Shown here one piece after another: positions 1-7,283 of a stretch of 16,524 nt of DNA. Numbering within the stretch: the stretch's first letter is position 1; every line of letters starts with the position of its first letter. The stretch is from positions 1 through 16,524 of the forward strand of contig QWPU01000028.1 in the NCBI GenBank assembly GCA_003671065.1, given 5' to 3'. The notes below the pieces were generated by a model. The model had not been told where the DNA came from and did not search any database. It worked only from the letters and a program-made list of their open reading frames with translations. This stretch comes from Planctomycetota bacterium (GTDB taxonomy: Bacteria > Planctomycetota > Phycisphaerae > Phycisphaerales > SM1A02). The position numbers were made by a program, and so were the translations under genes.

Positions 1-43
1 GGCTTGGCGGATCCTGGAATACACGCGGGAATGCGCGCAGGAA

Positions 44-67
44 TGCAGCTTGGGTTGCAGCTTGGGT
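44..67. repeat. 12-bp direct repeat, two tandem copies
   Basis: The unit TGCAGCTTGGGT occurs at 44-55 and again at 56-67 without change, followed by TGCA. In the frame of the first gene it encodes repeated Leu-Gln-Leu-Gly. It lies in the doubtful 5' extension of that gene. Confidence 0.85.
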
Positions 68-138
68 TGCACGTGGGCAAGCACGTGCGTGTGGATGTGA
101 AGCCATGTTCAAGTCCGCATGCTGATGGTGAAGTGGGG

Positions 139-1278
139 ATGGATTCGCAATTCACGCGGCGAAGAGTGAAGTCGCAACTGGAGGCCTTTGCGGTGGAGGC
201 GCTCGCGGTGGAGGCGGCGCTCTCGATGTGCGCGTCAGAGTGGGGGGGCGCTGATCGTGTGAGTCCGGTGCTGAGCGCGTGTGACGATCACGCGCTGGAT
301 GCCACGCCCGCCGAGAGGCGCTCCGCGTTGCTTGCAGGTCTTGTTGAGACGATGGAGCCGCGTCCGCGCGCGGTGTGGGCTGCACTGCGCGCGAAAATGA
401 TCAATGATGAGCGAATCGCGCCTGGTGAAGGCGCATGGCAAGAGTTGCCGCAACAGTTGCCGCAAGAGTTGCCGCAAAAAATCCTCGCGTACTTGTCAGA
501 TGAAGATCTCGATCGCGCGTGCCTGCTGATTGTGCGTGAATCACTGCTCCACGCGCTTGACGAAAGCGTGCAACTTCCACCGGACACGGTGCGATCGATT
601 CTCGATGCGTTGCCGCGACCGCTCCAGCGCCGCGGTTCATCGAAGGATGAACTCCGCGTGCTGAACCGCCTTGAACTTGCGGGTCGGCTTGGTAACGCGT
701 CGCTGAGTGACGCTCAAACATTGTGCGCCGATCTCGAAGCGGCGACGCGTGTACAGCTGGAATGGATAGCGCGGCTCGACGGGTGTTACACAACGCTCAT
801 GCATCGCGCGTTCGGCGCTGAAGGGACCGCGCTTGTACGAGTCAGTCGTTCACTCCGCCTTACCGCCGCGGGATGGGATCCGCAGGAGATCGCGTCGATG
901 CACAACGCAGCGCTTGAAACCAGTGCGCGGATCGTCAGCCCATCTAGCAGTACCTCGACCAAACGAGCACCTGTCGATCGAGTGAGTGCCGACATTCGCC
1001 TCGCGCGAAGCCAAGGTGCTTCGTGCTATGCGCTGTCGGAACTCCTGGCCGAGGCGCAACCGATCTCGGTTCGCACAATCCAGTCGGCGCTTCTCGATGG
1101 CGATCGGCACTTGTGTGTAGGACGCCGAGAGGTCGTGCTTCCCATCGAGCTTCTCAATCGGTGGCGGCTCGATTGTGGCTTGATACAAACTCCTCGCGGT
1201 TGGGAATCACCTTCGGCGCGGCCGAAAAACAGAGTTCCTCGCATCCGCGACGCTCCGTTTGGGGTGAAGCCGCTGTGA
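139..1278 (+). CDS. Hypothetical helical protein, no family recognised (start uncertain)
   Basis: I do not recognise this protein. From the ATG at 139 it has 379 residues, beginning MDSQFTRRRVKSQLEAF. The frame is open to the left edge, with further possible starts at 4 (TTG), 31 and 43. I prefer 139 because the stretch before it encodes low-complexity Gly/Leu/His repeats (MQLGLQLGLHVG) unlike the rest, but a true start outside the window cannot be excluded. The body is rich in predicted helix and in Ala, Leu, Arg and Glu, with no signal peptide, membrane segment or catalytic motif that I can see. Around residues 100-112 a 12-base repeat gives the QELP/QQLP/QELP run. The C-terminal 90 residues are Ser- and Arg-rich with a short segment (SCYALSELLAEAQPISVRTIQ) that could be a helix-turn-helix-like or excisionase-like fold, which is speculation. 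A YbjN-like gene follows 199 bases later on the same strand. Confidence 0.6.
   Translation: MDSQFTRRRVKSQLEAFAVEALAVEAALSMCASEWGGADRVSPVLSACDDHALDATPAERRSALLAGLVETMEPRPRAVWAALRAKMINDERIAPGEGAWQELPQQLPQELPQKILAYLSDEDLDRACLLIVRESLLHALDESVQLPPDTVRSILDALPRPLQRRGSSKDELRVLNRLELAGRLGNASLSDAQTLCADLEAATRVQLEWIARLDGCYTTLMHRAFGAEGTALVRVSRSLRLTAAGWDPQEIASMHNAALETSARIVSPSSSTSTKRAPVDRVSADIRLARSQGASCYALSELLAEAQPISVRTIQSALLDGDRHLCVGRREVVLPIELLNRWRLDCGLIQTPRGWESPSARPKNRVPRIRDAPFGVKPL
439..474. repeat. 12-bp in-frame tandem repeat, three copies
   Basis: The unit CAAGAGTTGCCG occurs at 439-450 and 463-474. The middle copy at 451-462 has one change (CAACAGTTGCCG). It is in frame with the first gene and encodes Gln-Glu/Gln-Leu-Pro repeats, so copy-number change would keep the frame. 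Confidence 0.9.
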
Positions 1279-1398
1279 GACGATGACTACGCATGGGTCG
1301 CTTTTGCGCCACCCAAGACTCCATCAGAAGTCAATCGAATCGGAGCCTTTCGCTTGGCGAATGCTGGTTGGAAGTTACACTCCAATCAGGAGTTGTCT

Positions 1399-1437
1399 CA
1401 TCGATTTGTACGATCGACCTGAACGATCGAATCGATG
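1399..1437. promoter_or_regulatory. Inverted repeat upstream of the YbjN-like gene
   Basis: CATCGAT at 1399-1405 pairs with ATCGATG at 1431-1437, and inner CGATCG copies lie at 1411-1416 and 1424-1429 around a 7-base centre. The arms are not perfectly in register (5 bases against 1 between outer and inner arms). The site is 41 bases before the start at 1478 and could be an operator or a cruciform. CGATCG words are common in this DNA, so chance is a real alternative. Confidence 0.3.
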
Positions 1438-1477
1438 CGGCACCTGAACTTGCTCGCGCGTTTGGGAGTACCGCAGT

Positions 1478-2083
1478 ATGGCCATGACATTCGCAGAACT
1501 TGTTGGGCGGATTGCTGAGATCGGTTGTGACTTTCGCGCGTCACGCGAACATAACGAGGTGGTTGTCGCCGTACCCACGACGCACTACATCGATCCGCAC
1601 GACAACGAGAAGAGTCTGCTGCTGCATGTGATGTTGCAGGAGGAAGGTCGGATGTTGCGCATCTGCGTGCCTGAGGTGTATGCGATTGGGGAGTTTGAAC
1701 ACCGTGGCGCGATGTGCGAGGCGATGCTCGCTGCGAATTGGCGCGTGCGCGTGGCGAGTTACATTCTTGACGAGTCCGATGGCGAGGTCCGAGTGGTGAG
1801 CGACACGCCACTTGAAGATGGCGTGGCGACCAGCAAGCAACTGTCGCGCACGCTCACGCTTGTCGCGTGGACCGTGGATCAGTTTGATCCCGTTATTCGT
1901 GAAGCAGGGAAATCAGGCACTATTGACTTCAAAGCGATCGATGAACAGGTGCGCAGCGAGGCGCCAGGACCGCGTCGGCGCAAGAGTCGATCGAAGCGCG
2001 AGCGGCGCGAACTTGCTGATCTCATCAAGGCCGCGGGCGGCGTTGAGGGACTTCGGAAATTGCTTGAAGACAACAATCTTTGA
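1478..2083 (+). CDS. YbjN-domain protein
   Basis: The 201-residue protein has the layout of the YbjN family, a small alpha/beta fold related to type III secretion chaperones. An N-terminal helix (MTFAELVGRIAEIGCDF) is followed by strands, then a helix pairing segment (AMCEAMLAANWRVRVASYILDE), a strand with an acidic turn (DGEVRVVSDTPLEDG), and the closing helix LSRTLTLVAWTVDQFDPVI typical of the family. The exact role of YbjN proteins is poorly known; they are linked to stress tolerance and motility control in enterobacteria. After the domain comes a strongly basic linker (residues 166-177, RRRKSRSKRERR) and a short helix (ELADLIKAAGGVEGLRKLLED), an addition not seen in minimal members. The start at 1478 has GGGAG about ten bases upstream; a second ATG two codons later is equally usable. 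A small membrane protein gene follows after 12 bases. Confidence 0.65.
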   Translation: MAMTFAELVGRIAEIGCDFRASREHNEVVVAVPTTHYIDPHDNEKSLLLHVMLQEEGRMLRICVPEVYAIGEFEHRGAMCEAMLAANWRVRVASYILDESDGEVRVVSDTPLEDGVATSKQLSRTLTLVAWTVDQFDPVIREAGKSGTIDFKAIDEQVRSEAPGPRRRKSRSKRERRELADLIKAAGGVEGLRKLLEDNNL

Positions 2084-2095
2084 GTATGTCGTGTA

Positions 2096-2314
2096 ATGAG
2101 CGACGCGCGACTGTCGCTGCGCTCGAGAACTCTCGTGCTTGAAAACCTGATTGGCAATCTCCTCTCGCGCGGACTCAACGAGCATGATCGCATGCATCGC
2201 GGTGGTCTCGGCGAGTCACCTGATGGCTTGCGTGCGTATCGGCGCAACCGTTGGATCTTGACGATCCTTGCGCTGGCGGCGATGGCGTTCTCGTGGTGGT
2301 TGTTCGACTGCTGA
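2096..2314 (+). CDS. Small tail-anchored membrane protein
   Basis: This 72-residue protein is not recognised. Residues 1-50 are charged and hydrophilic (Arg- and Leu-rich, with a segment LRSRTLVLENLIGNLLSRGL likely to be helical). Residues 53-71 form one hydrophobic segment, ILTILALAAMAFSWWLF, preceded by Arg-Arg-Asn-Arg, followed by Asp-Cys and the stop. This gives a C-terminally anchored protein with its soluble part in the cytoplasm if the positive-inside rule holds. It starts 12 bases after the YbjN-like gene and has no clear ribosome site, so translation may depend on the upstream gene. The pairing suggests, but does not prove, that the two proteins act together. Confidence 0.55.
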   Translation: MSDARLSLRSRTLVLENLIGNLLSRGLNEHDRMHRGGLGESPDGLRAYRRNRWILTILALAAMAFSWWLFDC

Positions 2315-2400
2315 TCGCGTGTGGGGGAACACTCCTCATCTCGCGGTCGGGAAAAAGGTGCGCCTCGCGTTGTCGCGTCCCGCGTCGCATTTCGCGTTGC

Positions 2401-2406
2401 TACGCT
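2401..2406 (+). promoter_or_regulatory. Candidate -10 element (TACGCT) of the DinB-like gene
   Basis: TACGCT ends nine bases before the ATG at 2416 and is preceded by TGC, giving an extended -10 look (TGnTAnnnT). Transcription would begin about three bases before the start codon. No -35 hexamer is visible at the expected distance. The same hexamer recurs before two other start codons in this window. Confidence 0.35.
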
Positions 2407-2415
2407 GCGTGCCCA

Positions 2416-2937
2416 ATGACAACTACTCCCACCATCAACGCCACTGGCGCGCTCATCGCAACTAGCCTCAACCTCTCCATCAACTACGCTCAAGAATTGG
2501 TGAAGACGATTCCAGCTGAGCGCTTCTGCGAGATGCCGACTGAAGGCATGAACCATCCCGCGTTCTGCATCGGTCACCTCGCGATTTACTCGAATCGCGT
2601 TCTCGAGCTCATCGGTTGCGCTGATCGAAAAATCGTCATGCCCTTCACCGACGAGCACTTCAAGAACGGCGCACCCTGCGTCGCGCAAGATGGCCGTTAC
2701 CCATCGAAGCAAGTTCTCTGCGACACCTTCTTCGCAGGGTGGAAGACCGTCCTCACCGCGCTTCCAACCGTCGAAGACAGCGTCTTCGCAGGTGAGCACC
2801 CAGCCGAAGGTCGCTTCAAGGAACTCTTCCCAACCATTGGGGATGTCACTAATTTCCTCGGGGGTGGCCACAACATGATGCACCTCGGGCAGATCTCCAC
2901 ATGGCGCCGCGCCGCACATCTTGGGTCGGCGTACTAG
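2416..2937 (+). CDS. DinB-superfamily metal-binding protein
   Basis: The 173-residue protein matches the DinB/YfiT-like four-helix bundle. These proteins bind a divalent metal through three histidines and include thiol-dependent transferases and many stress-related proteins of unknown substrate. The expected ligands are visible: His54 in CIGHLAIYSN on helix 2, and His152 and His156 in GGHNMMHLGQIS near the C terminus, the family's HxxxH signature. The length fits the family. The frame continues upstream to 2251, but that part overlaps the preceding gene and reads as low-quality protein, so the ATG at 2416 is chosen. It has no signal peptide and should be cytoplasmic. The substrate or thiol cofactor cannot be told from sequence. 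Confidence 0.8.
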   Translation: MTTTPTINATGALIATSLNLSINYAQELVKTIPAERFCEMPTEGMNHPAFCIGHLAIYSNRVLELIGCADRKIVMPFTDEHFKNGAPCVAQDGRYPSKQVLCDTFFAGWKTVLTALPTVEDSVFAGEHPAEGRFKELFPTIGDVTNFLGGGHNMMHLGQISTWRRAAHLGSAY

Positions 2938-3120
2938 TTCATACGCGTGATTCGTTGTTGACGGAAAAGTCGCCGCGCTCGCGCTCGCCGGGTTCGTTCA
3001 TGCACTGACTCTTTGTACGATGGCCCCTCACGGGTCACCGATGCTCTGCGCTCCGATCGGCGCAAGCCAAGAACAGCAACCGCGACGCCTATGCGCGTCT
3101 CAAGACTGAAAAGGCATCAC

Positions 3121-5736
3121 ATGAAGAACTTGCATTGGAACCACGGGTCGATGGGCTTGAAGAGTTGGTTGAGCTTTCCACGCGGCGGGCGCTCGCTGCG
3201 ACCGATGTTCGTGCTCAGGCTCGCCGCATGTCTCGCGCTTACCGCAGTGCTCACGACTCGCGCGCACGCGCAAAGCGCGAAGGAGCTCGTCGGCGGACCC
3301 ATCACAACCAAGCGTTTCGAACGCACCATTCGCGCCTATGTCGCGCCAACCGACCTCGAGATGGGCGCGCTCGATCGCCTGCACGAGAGTTACCTCGAGA
3401 AGTTCCGCGCCGAGATCGAACCCGAGATCGCAGCGGTCGCGGCAACGGGTGCCGGCGAACCGAACAAAGACCAGTTCGAAAAGTTCATGCGTGACCTCGA
3501 TCGAATCAACGCGCGCATCGCGGAGGCGGACAACGCATTCTTCGCGGCCGCAACCGATCTGCTTCCACTTGACCGCCAAGCGACGATGCTGCGCGTGCGT
3601 GAAGCGCGTGAACGGCAGCGCTTGCTCTCCGGCATCGTGCAGTTTGGTCCCATGATGTTCGGCGGCGGCGCAGGGTTCGTAGATTTCCCAAACCTCATCG
3701 TGAAGCCTTCGATTCTCAACGGCGTGCCGGCTGAATCGCGCGAGATGTTTGACAGCGCGATGCGTAGCCAAGAGACCCGCGTGCTCAGTCAGGCGCGCAC
3801 CTACAACGCCGAGATGCGCAAGTCGCTCACGAAGTTCTTCGAGATCTACAGCACGATGGGTCAGGGCGAAGCCGCCCCGGTCGAAGGAGAGCCAGGCGCG
3901 TTCGACCCCGGCCAGAATCAGATGGCGATCATGCAGGCACTCGCCGCGCTCGGTGCCGACTTGCGCAAGGGCGTGAAGTCCAACTTCGACGCCAATAGAA
4001 GCGCCTGCGCGCAACTTGCATCGATGTTGCCTGAGTCGACGATGCTCACGGTTCGCATGGATCTCGCGATGCGCTCGATCGGCGTGATGGGCATGGCCTA
4101 TGGCGCCTCTGCTCGCGGCGGCGGCGTGAAATCTGTCGTCGCAAAGATCCGCCGCGACAGTGCGTTCACTCCCGAAGTGAAAGCCGAAGTCGAAACTATT
4201 CTCGCGGCGTACACCAAAGATCATGTCGCGGCACTTGAGGCGCTCGCCGTCGCGGTGAGTGAGTCGGAAGGCTCGATGTTTATGGCGATGGGAATGGGTG
4301 GCGATGATCCAAGTGCGACCACCGCGCTCACGACTGCCTCCGAGCGGATCCAAGCCGTCTCGCGCGAAAGTATGACCAAGCTCGCCGCGTTGCTGGGCGA
4401 CCGCTCAGAAGGGTTTGTCCGCAAGTATGAGCACACCTCTGAAGATGGCACGGTCGCGCTTGTCGACTACTACCCCGTCAAAGAAGAGAAGCCGAGCAAC
4501 GACGACGAGACCGAGGCCGCGCAAGTGAATGTGCGCTCGGGCTTCAGCTCAGGCTATGGCGTGCCAGTGCCGTTTGATACCGCGGACATTTTGCGCATCG
4601 GCACGCTTGTTGGCTTTGATTCGTCGATGCAGAGCGTGGTTGAAGCGGTCGTCGAGCAATGGAAAGCGACGCAGTGGGATGCGCAAATGAATCCGCTCAG
4701 CGACACGCTGACGAGCGCGCTCTCGCAGCGAATGACCGCGGTCAACAATGGCGAAGTCGTCCACGACATTGCGGCTGCAAACACCGTGGCTCGCACGCGC
4801 AGTGCGATGGCAAAGTTGTTGTTCGAACTTGACGAATTGCTCTACGCCGATTTGGCGGGCGCGCTTGGTCTCGCGGCGAATGATCCAACGCTTGTGCTCT
4901 TGCGCCTTGAGCGGACGGATCTCATTCCGACTCGGGGTGGTGGTCCCGGTGGAATTGTTGCGTTTCCGTATTCCGCGTCGCGCTTGCTCGCAGCTGGAAA
5001 AGTTGACTCGAAGACTGCCCGAGCCGTCATCGAAGGCTCGTCAGCGGAATTCACGGCGCTCGCGAGCGAGTTGCCCGCGCAGATCGCACGGCGCATGGAG
5101 AACGCTGAAAAAATCGCGACGGTCGAACGCGATTTCGCCTCGCGCGATCAAGCGAGAATCGAAGCGTCCTCGCGCATCTACTCAACGCTGATCGCCGCGT
5201 CGGCCGCGCTCGATACAGAATTTGGCGCGAGCATCAGTGCGCTCTTCAATGCGGCAGTCGATGCGAATGTCGCGGATCCAGCAACCAATGCAGCGTTGAA
5301 GCGTGCGTGTGTGCGCTCGATGCATCCTGAGATTTATCGCGTGAAGGACAGCGCGGAACGCCAGTTGGCGGCGTCCACGCAGCTCGCGGGCCTGAGCGAA
5401 GATCAACTCGCGCGCCTCGACGCGTTGCGTGCCGAGTACGAAGTGATCTACGACGCGCTGTGCGTTGAGATGGCGGCGGGCAGCGGCAATCCGTTTCCGT
5501 TGGGTGCGAGTCCCGAAGATTGGCAGGAGTACACGAAGCGTGCCGCGGCGATCGAGCAGATTCGCTTTCGTCGAAACGAGCGCACTGAGAAGACGCTCGG
5601 TGAACTGCGTCGCATTCTCGGCAGTGAACTTGCCGTGAGCGTTCCTGGACTCGTGATCGATCCCGAGGCTGAGGCCGACGCGAATGGCAACGACGGCGGA
5701 TTCAATGGCGAAATGTTCACGCAAGACGATGATTGA
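3121..5736 (+). CDS. Large secreted helical-repeat protein, unknown function
   Basis: With the ATG at 3121 (AAAAGG seven bases before it) the protein has 871 residues; the frame extends to a TTG at 3013 and a later ATG at 3205. An unusually long basic N region precedes the hydrophobic core FVLRLAACLALTAVL and a signal peptidase I-like site (ARAHA|QSA, about residue 54), so it is predicted to be exported. The mature part is almost all helix, without cysteine-rich or enzyme motifs. By eye it contains about six degenerate copies of a module: a helix with a spaced Leu/Tyr pattern, a second Arg/Glu-rich helix, then a 'Leu-Leu-Pro ... Leu-xx-Arg' segment. They begin near residues 76, 201, 349, 493, 628 and 758. 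The pattern recalls Spy/CpxP-like periplasmic helical hairpins, an inference only. The tail after residue 845 is acidic (many Asp, Glu, Asn). glpK starts 37 bases downstream. Confidence 0.8.
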   Translation: MKNLHWNHGSMGLKSWLSFPRGGRSLRPMFVLRLAACLALTAVLTTRAHAQSAKELVGGPITTKRFERTIRAYVAPTDLEMGALDRLHESYLEKFRAEIEPEIAAVAATGAGEPNKDQFEKFMRDLDRINARIAEADNAFFAAATDLLPLDRQATMLRVREARERQRLLSGIVQFGPMMFGGGAGFVDFPNLIVKPSILNGVPAESREMFDSAMRSQETRVLSQARTYNAEMRKSLTKFFEIYSTMGQGEAAPVEGEPGAFDPGQNQMAIMQALAALGADLRKGVKSNFDANRSACAQLASMLPESTMLTVRMDLAMRSIGVMGMAYGASARGGGVKSVVAKIRRDSAFTPEVKAEVETILAAYTKDHVAALEALAVAVSESEGSMFMAMGMGGDDPSATTALTTASERIQAVSRESMTKLAALLGDRSEGFVRKYEHTSEDGTVALVDYYPVKEEKPSNDDETEAAQVNVRSGFSSGYGVPVPFDTADILRIGTLVGFDSSMQSVVEAVVEQWKATQWDAQMNPLSDTLTSALSQRMTAVNNGEVVHDIAAANTVARTRSAMAKLLFELDELLYADLAGALGLAANDPTLVLLRLERTDLIPTRGGGPGGIVAFPYSASRLLAAGKVDSKTARAVIEGSSAEFTALASELPAQIARRMENAEKIATVERDFASRDQARIEASSRIYSTLIAASAALDTEFGASISALFNAAVDANVADPATNAALKRACVRSMHPEIYRVKDSAERQLAASTQLAGLSEDQLARLDALRAEYEVIYDALCVEMAAGSGNPFPLGASPEDWQEYTKRAAAIEQIRFRRNERTEKTLGELRRILGSELAVSVPGLVIDPEAEADANGNDGGFNGEMFTQDDD

Positions 5737-5773
5737 TCGTTGACGGCGAAGGTGTGAGACGCTCAATACATCG

Positions 5774-7273
5774 ATGGCTCAACAGACACGCATTCTCTCG
5801 CTCGATTGCGGCACCACAAGTGTTCGCGCGATTGTCTTTGATGAGCACACAGTTGCGATCGCATCGTCGCAGCGCGAATTCACGCAACACTTTCCGCAGC
5901 CAGGATTCGTCGAGCATGACGCGCAGGAAATCTGGACCGCGTTGCTCGACTGCATGCGCGACGCAATCGCCAAAGCGCATCTCACATCGCATGACATCAC
6001 CGCGATCGGCATCACAAATCAACGCGAAACTACAGTCGTGTGGGATCGCGCGAGCGGGGTGCCGATTCATCGTGCGATCGTTTGGCAGGATCGACGCACC
6101 GCAGCCGTCATGACGCAGTTGCGCGCGCAAGGACACGAAGACTCCGTGCGCGCCGCAACAGGGCTCACACTTGATCCATACTTCAGCGCATCGAAGATCG
6201 CATGGATTCTTGATCACACCGAAGGCGCACGCGCGCGTGCTGAGCGCGGTGAACTCGCGTGCGGCACGATCGACTCGTGGGTGCTGTGGAACCTCACATC
6301 GGGTCGCACGCACGCGACCGATGCATCAAACGCGTCGCGCACCATGCTCGCGCGCATCACGCAGGGCTGTGCGTGGGACGACGAACTCTGCGCGCTCTTT
6401 CGTGTGCCTCGCGCGATGTTGCCGCAGATCATCGACAGTGCTGGCGCGCTTGCGATCAGCGACGCAGCAGTCCTCGGCAGCGCGATTCCAGTCACGGGCA
6501 TCGCGGGCGATCAGCAAGCAGCGCTCTACGGTCAACGCTGCATTGCCAAGGGTCAAACGAAATGCACATTCGGCACGGGTTGCTTCTTACTCACCAATGT
6601 TGGTGAAGCCATGCTCGCGCCACCGCTTGGTTTGCTCACCACCGTTGCGTGGCGCATCCACGGACGCACGACCTACGCCATCGAAGGCTCGGTGTTTGTC
6701 GGCGGCAGTGCGGTGCAGTGGTTGCGCGACGGCTTGCAATTCTTCAAGAGCGCAAAAGATGTAAACGCCCTCGCGGCAAGCGTGCCTGACAGCGGGGGCG
6801 TCGTCGTTGTTCCTGCCTTCGCAGGTTTAGGCGCGCCGTGGTGGGATGCCGCGGCTCGTGGCGCGATCCTCGGACTCACGCGAGGCTCAACGCGCGCGCA
6901 TATTGCACGCGCAACGCTCGAAGGTATCGCTCATCAAGTCGCGGATCTCGTTGAAGCGATCGAGCGCGCGCCTGGCCACGCGTCCATCACGACGCTGCGC
7001 GTTGATGGCGGTGCGGCGGCGAGCGATCTGCTCATGACGATGCAAGCGAACCTGCTCGGCCGAAGCGTTGAGCGACCCGCGGAACTCGAATCAACCGCGA
7101 TCGGCGCCGCACTCCTCGCACGCGTCGGCCTTGGCGAAGCACTCGCATCCGCGCCGACCGACACGAAGCTGCAGCAATTCACGCCAACCGTCACCAGCGC
7201 AGAGCGCGATTCATTACGCGCGCGTTGGAAACACGCGGTCGATACGGTATGCACCTTCGGTTCTCCCTCGTAA
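5774..7273 (+). CDS. glpK: Glycerol kinase
   Basis: GlpK phosphorylates glycerol with ATP to sn-glycerol 3-phosphate in the cytoplasm, trapping glycerol for catabolism. The 499 residues match the usual family length and the FGGY carbohydrate kinase fold. The N-terminal ATPase motif is LSLDCGTTSVRAIVFD (residues 8-23), followed by GITNQRETTVVWD and IVWQDRRT. The substrate loop GTIDSWVLWNLT, the catalytic-base region GIAGDQQAALYG (Asp246), KCTFGTGCFLL and the adenine-site GLGAPWWD with GLTRGSTRAHIARATLEGIA all follow in order. The start is the only ATG giving the normal N terminus; no ribosome site is visible. glpD begins ten bases after the stop, which supports one transcription unit. No glycerol facilitator gene is present in the window. 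Confidence 0.97.
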   Translation: MAQQTRILSLDCGTTSVRAIVFDEHTVAIASSQREFTQHFPQPGFVEHDAQEIWTALLDCMRDAIAKAHLTSHDITAIGITNQRETTVVWDRASGVPIHRAIVWQDRRTAAVMTQLRAQGHEDSVRAATGLTLDPYFSASKIAWILDHTEGARARAERGELACGTIDSWVLWNLTSGRTHATDASNASRTMLARITQGCAWDDELCALFRVPRAMLPQIIDSAGALAISDAAVLGSAIPVTGIAGDQQAALYGQRCIAKGQTKCTFGTGCFLLTNVGEAMLAPPLGLLTTVAWRIHGRTTYAIEGSVFVGGSAVQWLRDGLQFFKSAKDVNALAASVPDSGGVVVVPAFAGLGAPWWDAAARGAILGLTRGSTRAHIARATLEGIAHQVADLVEAIERAPGHASITTLRVDGGAAASDLLMTMQANLLGRSVERPAELESTAIGAALLARVGLGEALASAPTDTKLQQFTPTVTSAERDSLRARWKHAVDTVCTFGSPS

Positions 7274-7283
7274 CAGGATTCGC

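Noticed and set aside
1293..1487. Plus-strand 64-codon frame between the first gene and the YbjN-like gene
   Set aside because: It overlaps the start of the YbjN-like gene, has no domain and no ribosome site. The 1279-1477 gap otherwise holds only the inverted repeat.
1879..2919. Minus-strand reading frame of 346 codons opposite the DinB-like and YbjN-like genes
   Set aside because: It lies antisense to genes with clear family motifs, its product has no coherent fold and the second half is Arg/Ser-rich. Long antisense frames are common at this base composition.
2938..3120. Terminator or promoter in the gap before the secreted helical protein
   Set aside because: A TTGACG at 2958 has no matching -10 at 16-19 bases, and no hairpin with T run was found.
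3100..4353. Minus-strand frame of 417 codons opposite the secreted helical protein
   Set aside because: Very rich in His, Arg and Glu without structure, a typical mirror of a high-GC gene on the other strand.
5740..5769. Promoter TTGACG-N18-CAATAC before glpK
   Set aside because: The -10 is poor and sits only four bases before the start codon, which would put +1 inside the gene. Read-through from the upstream gene is at least as likely.
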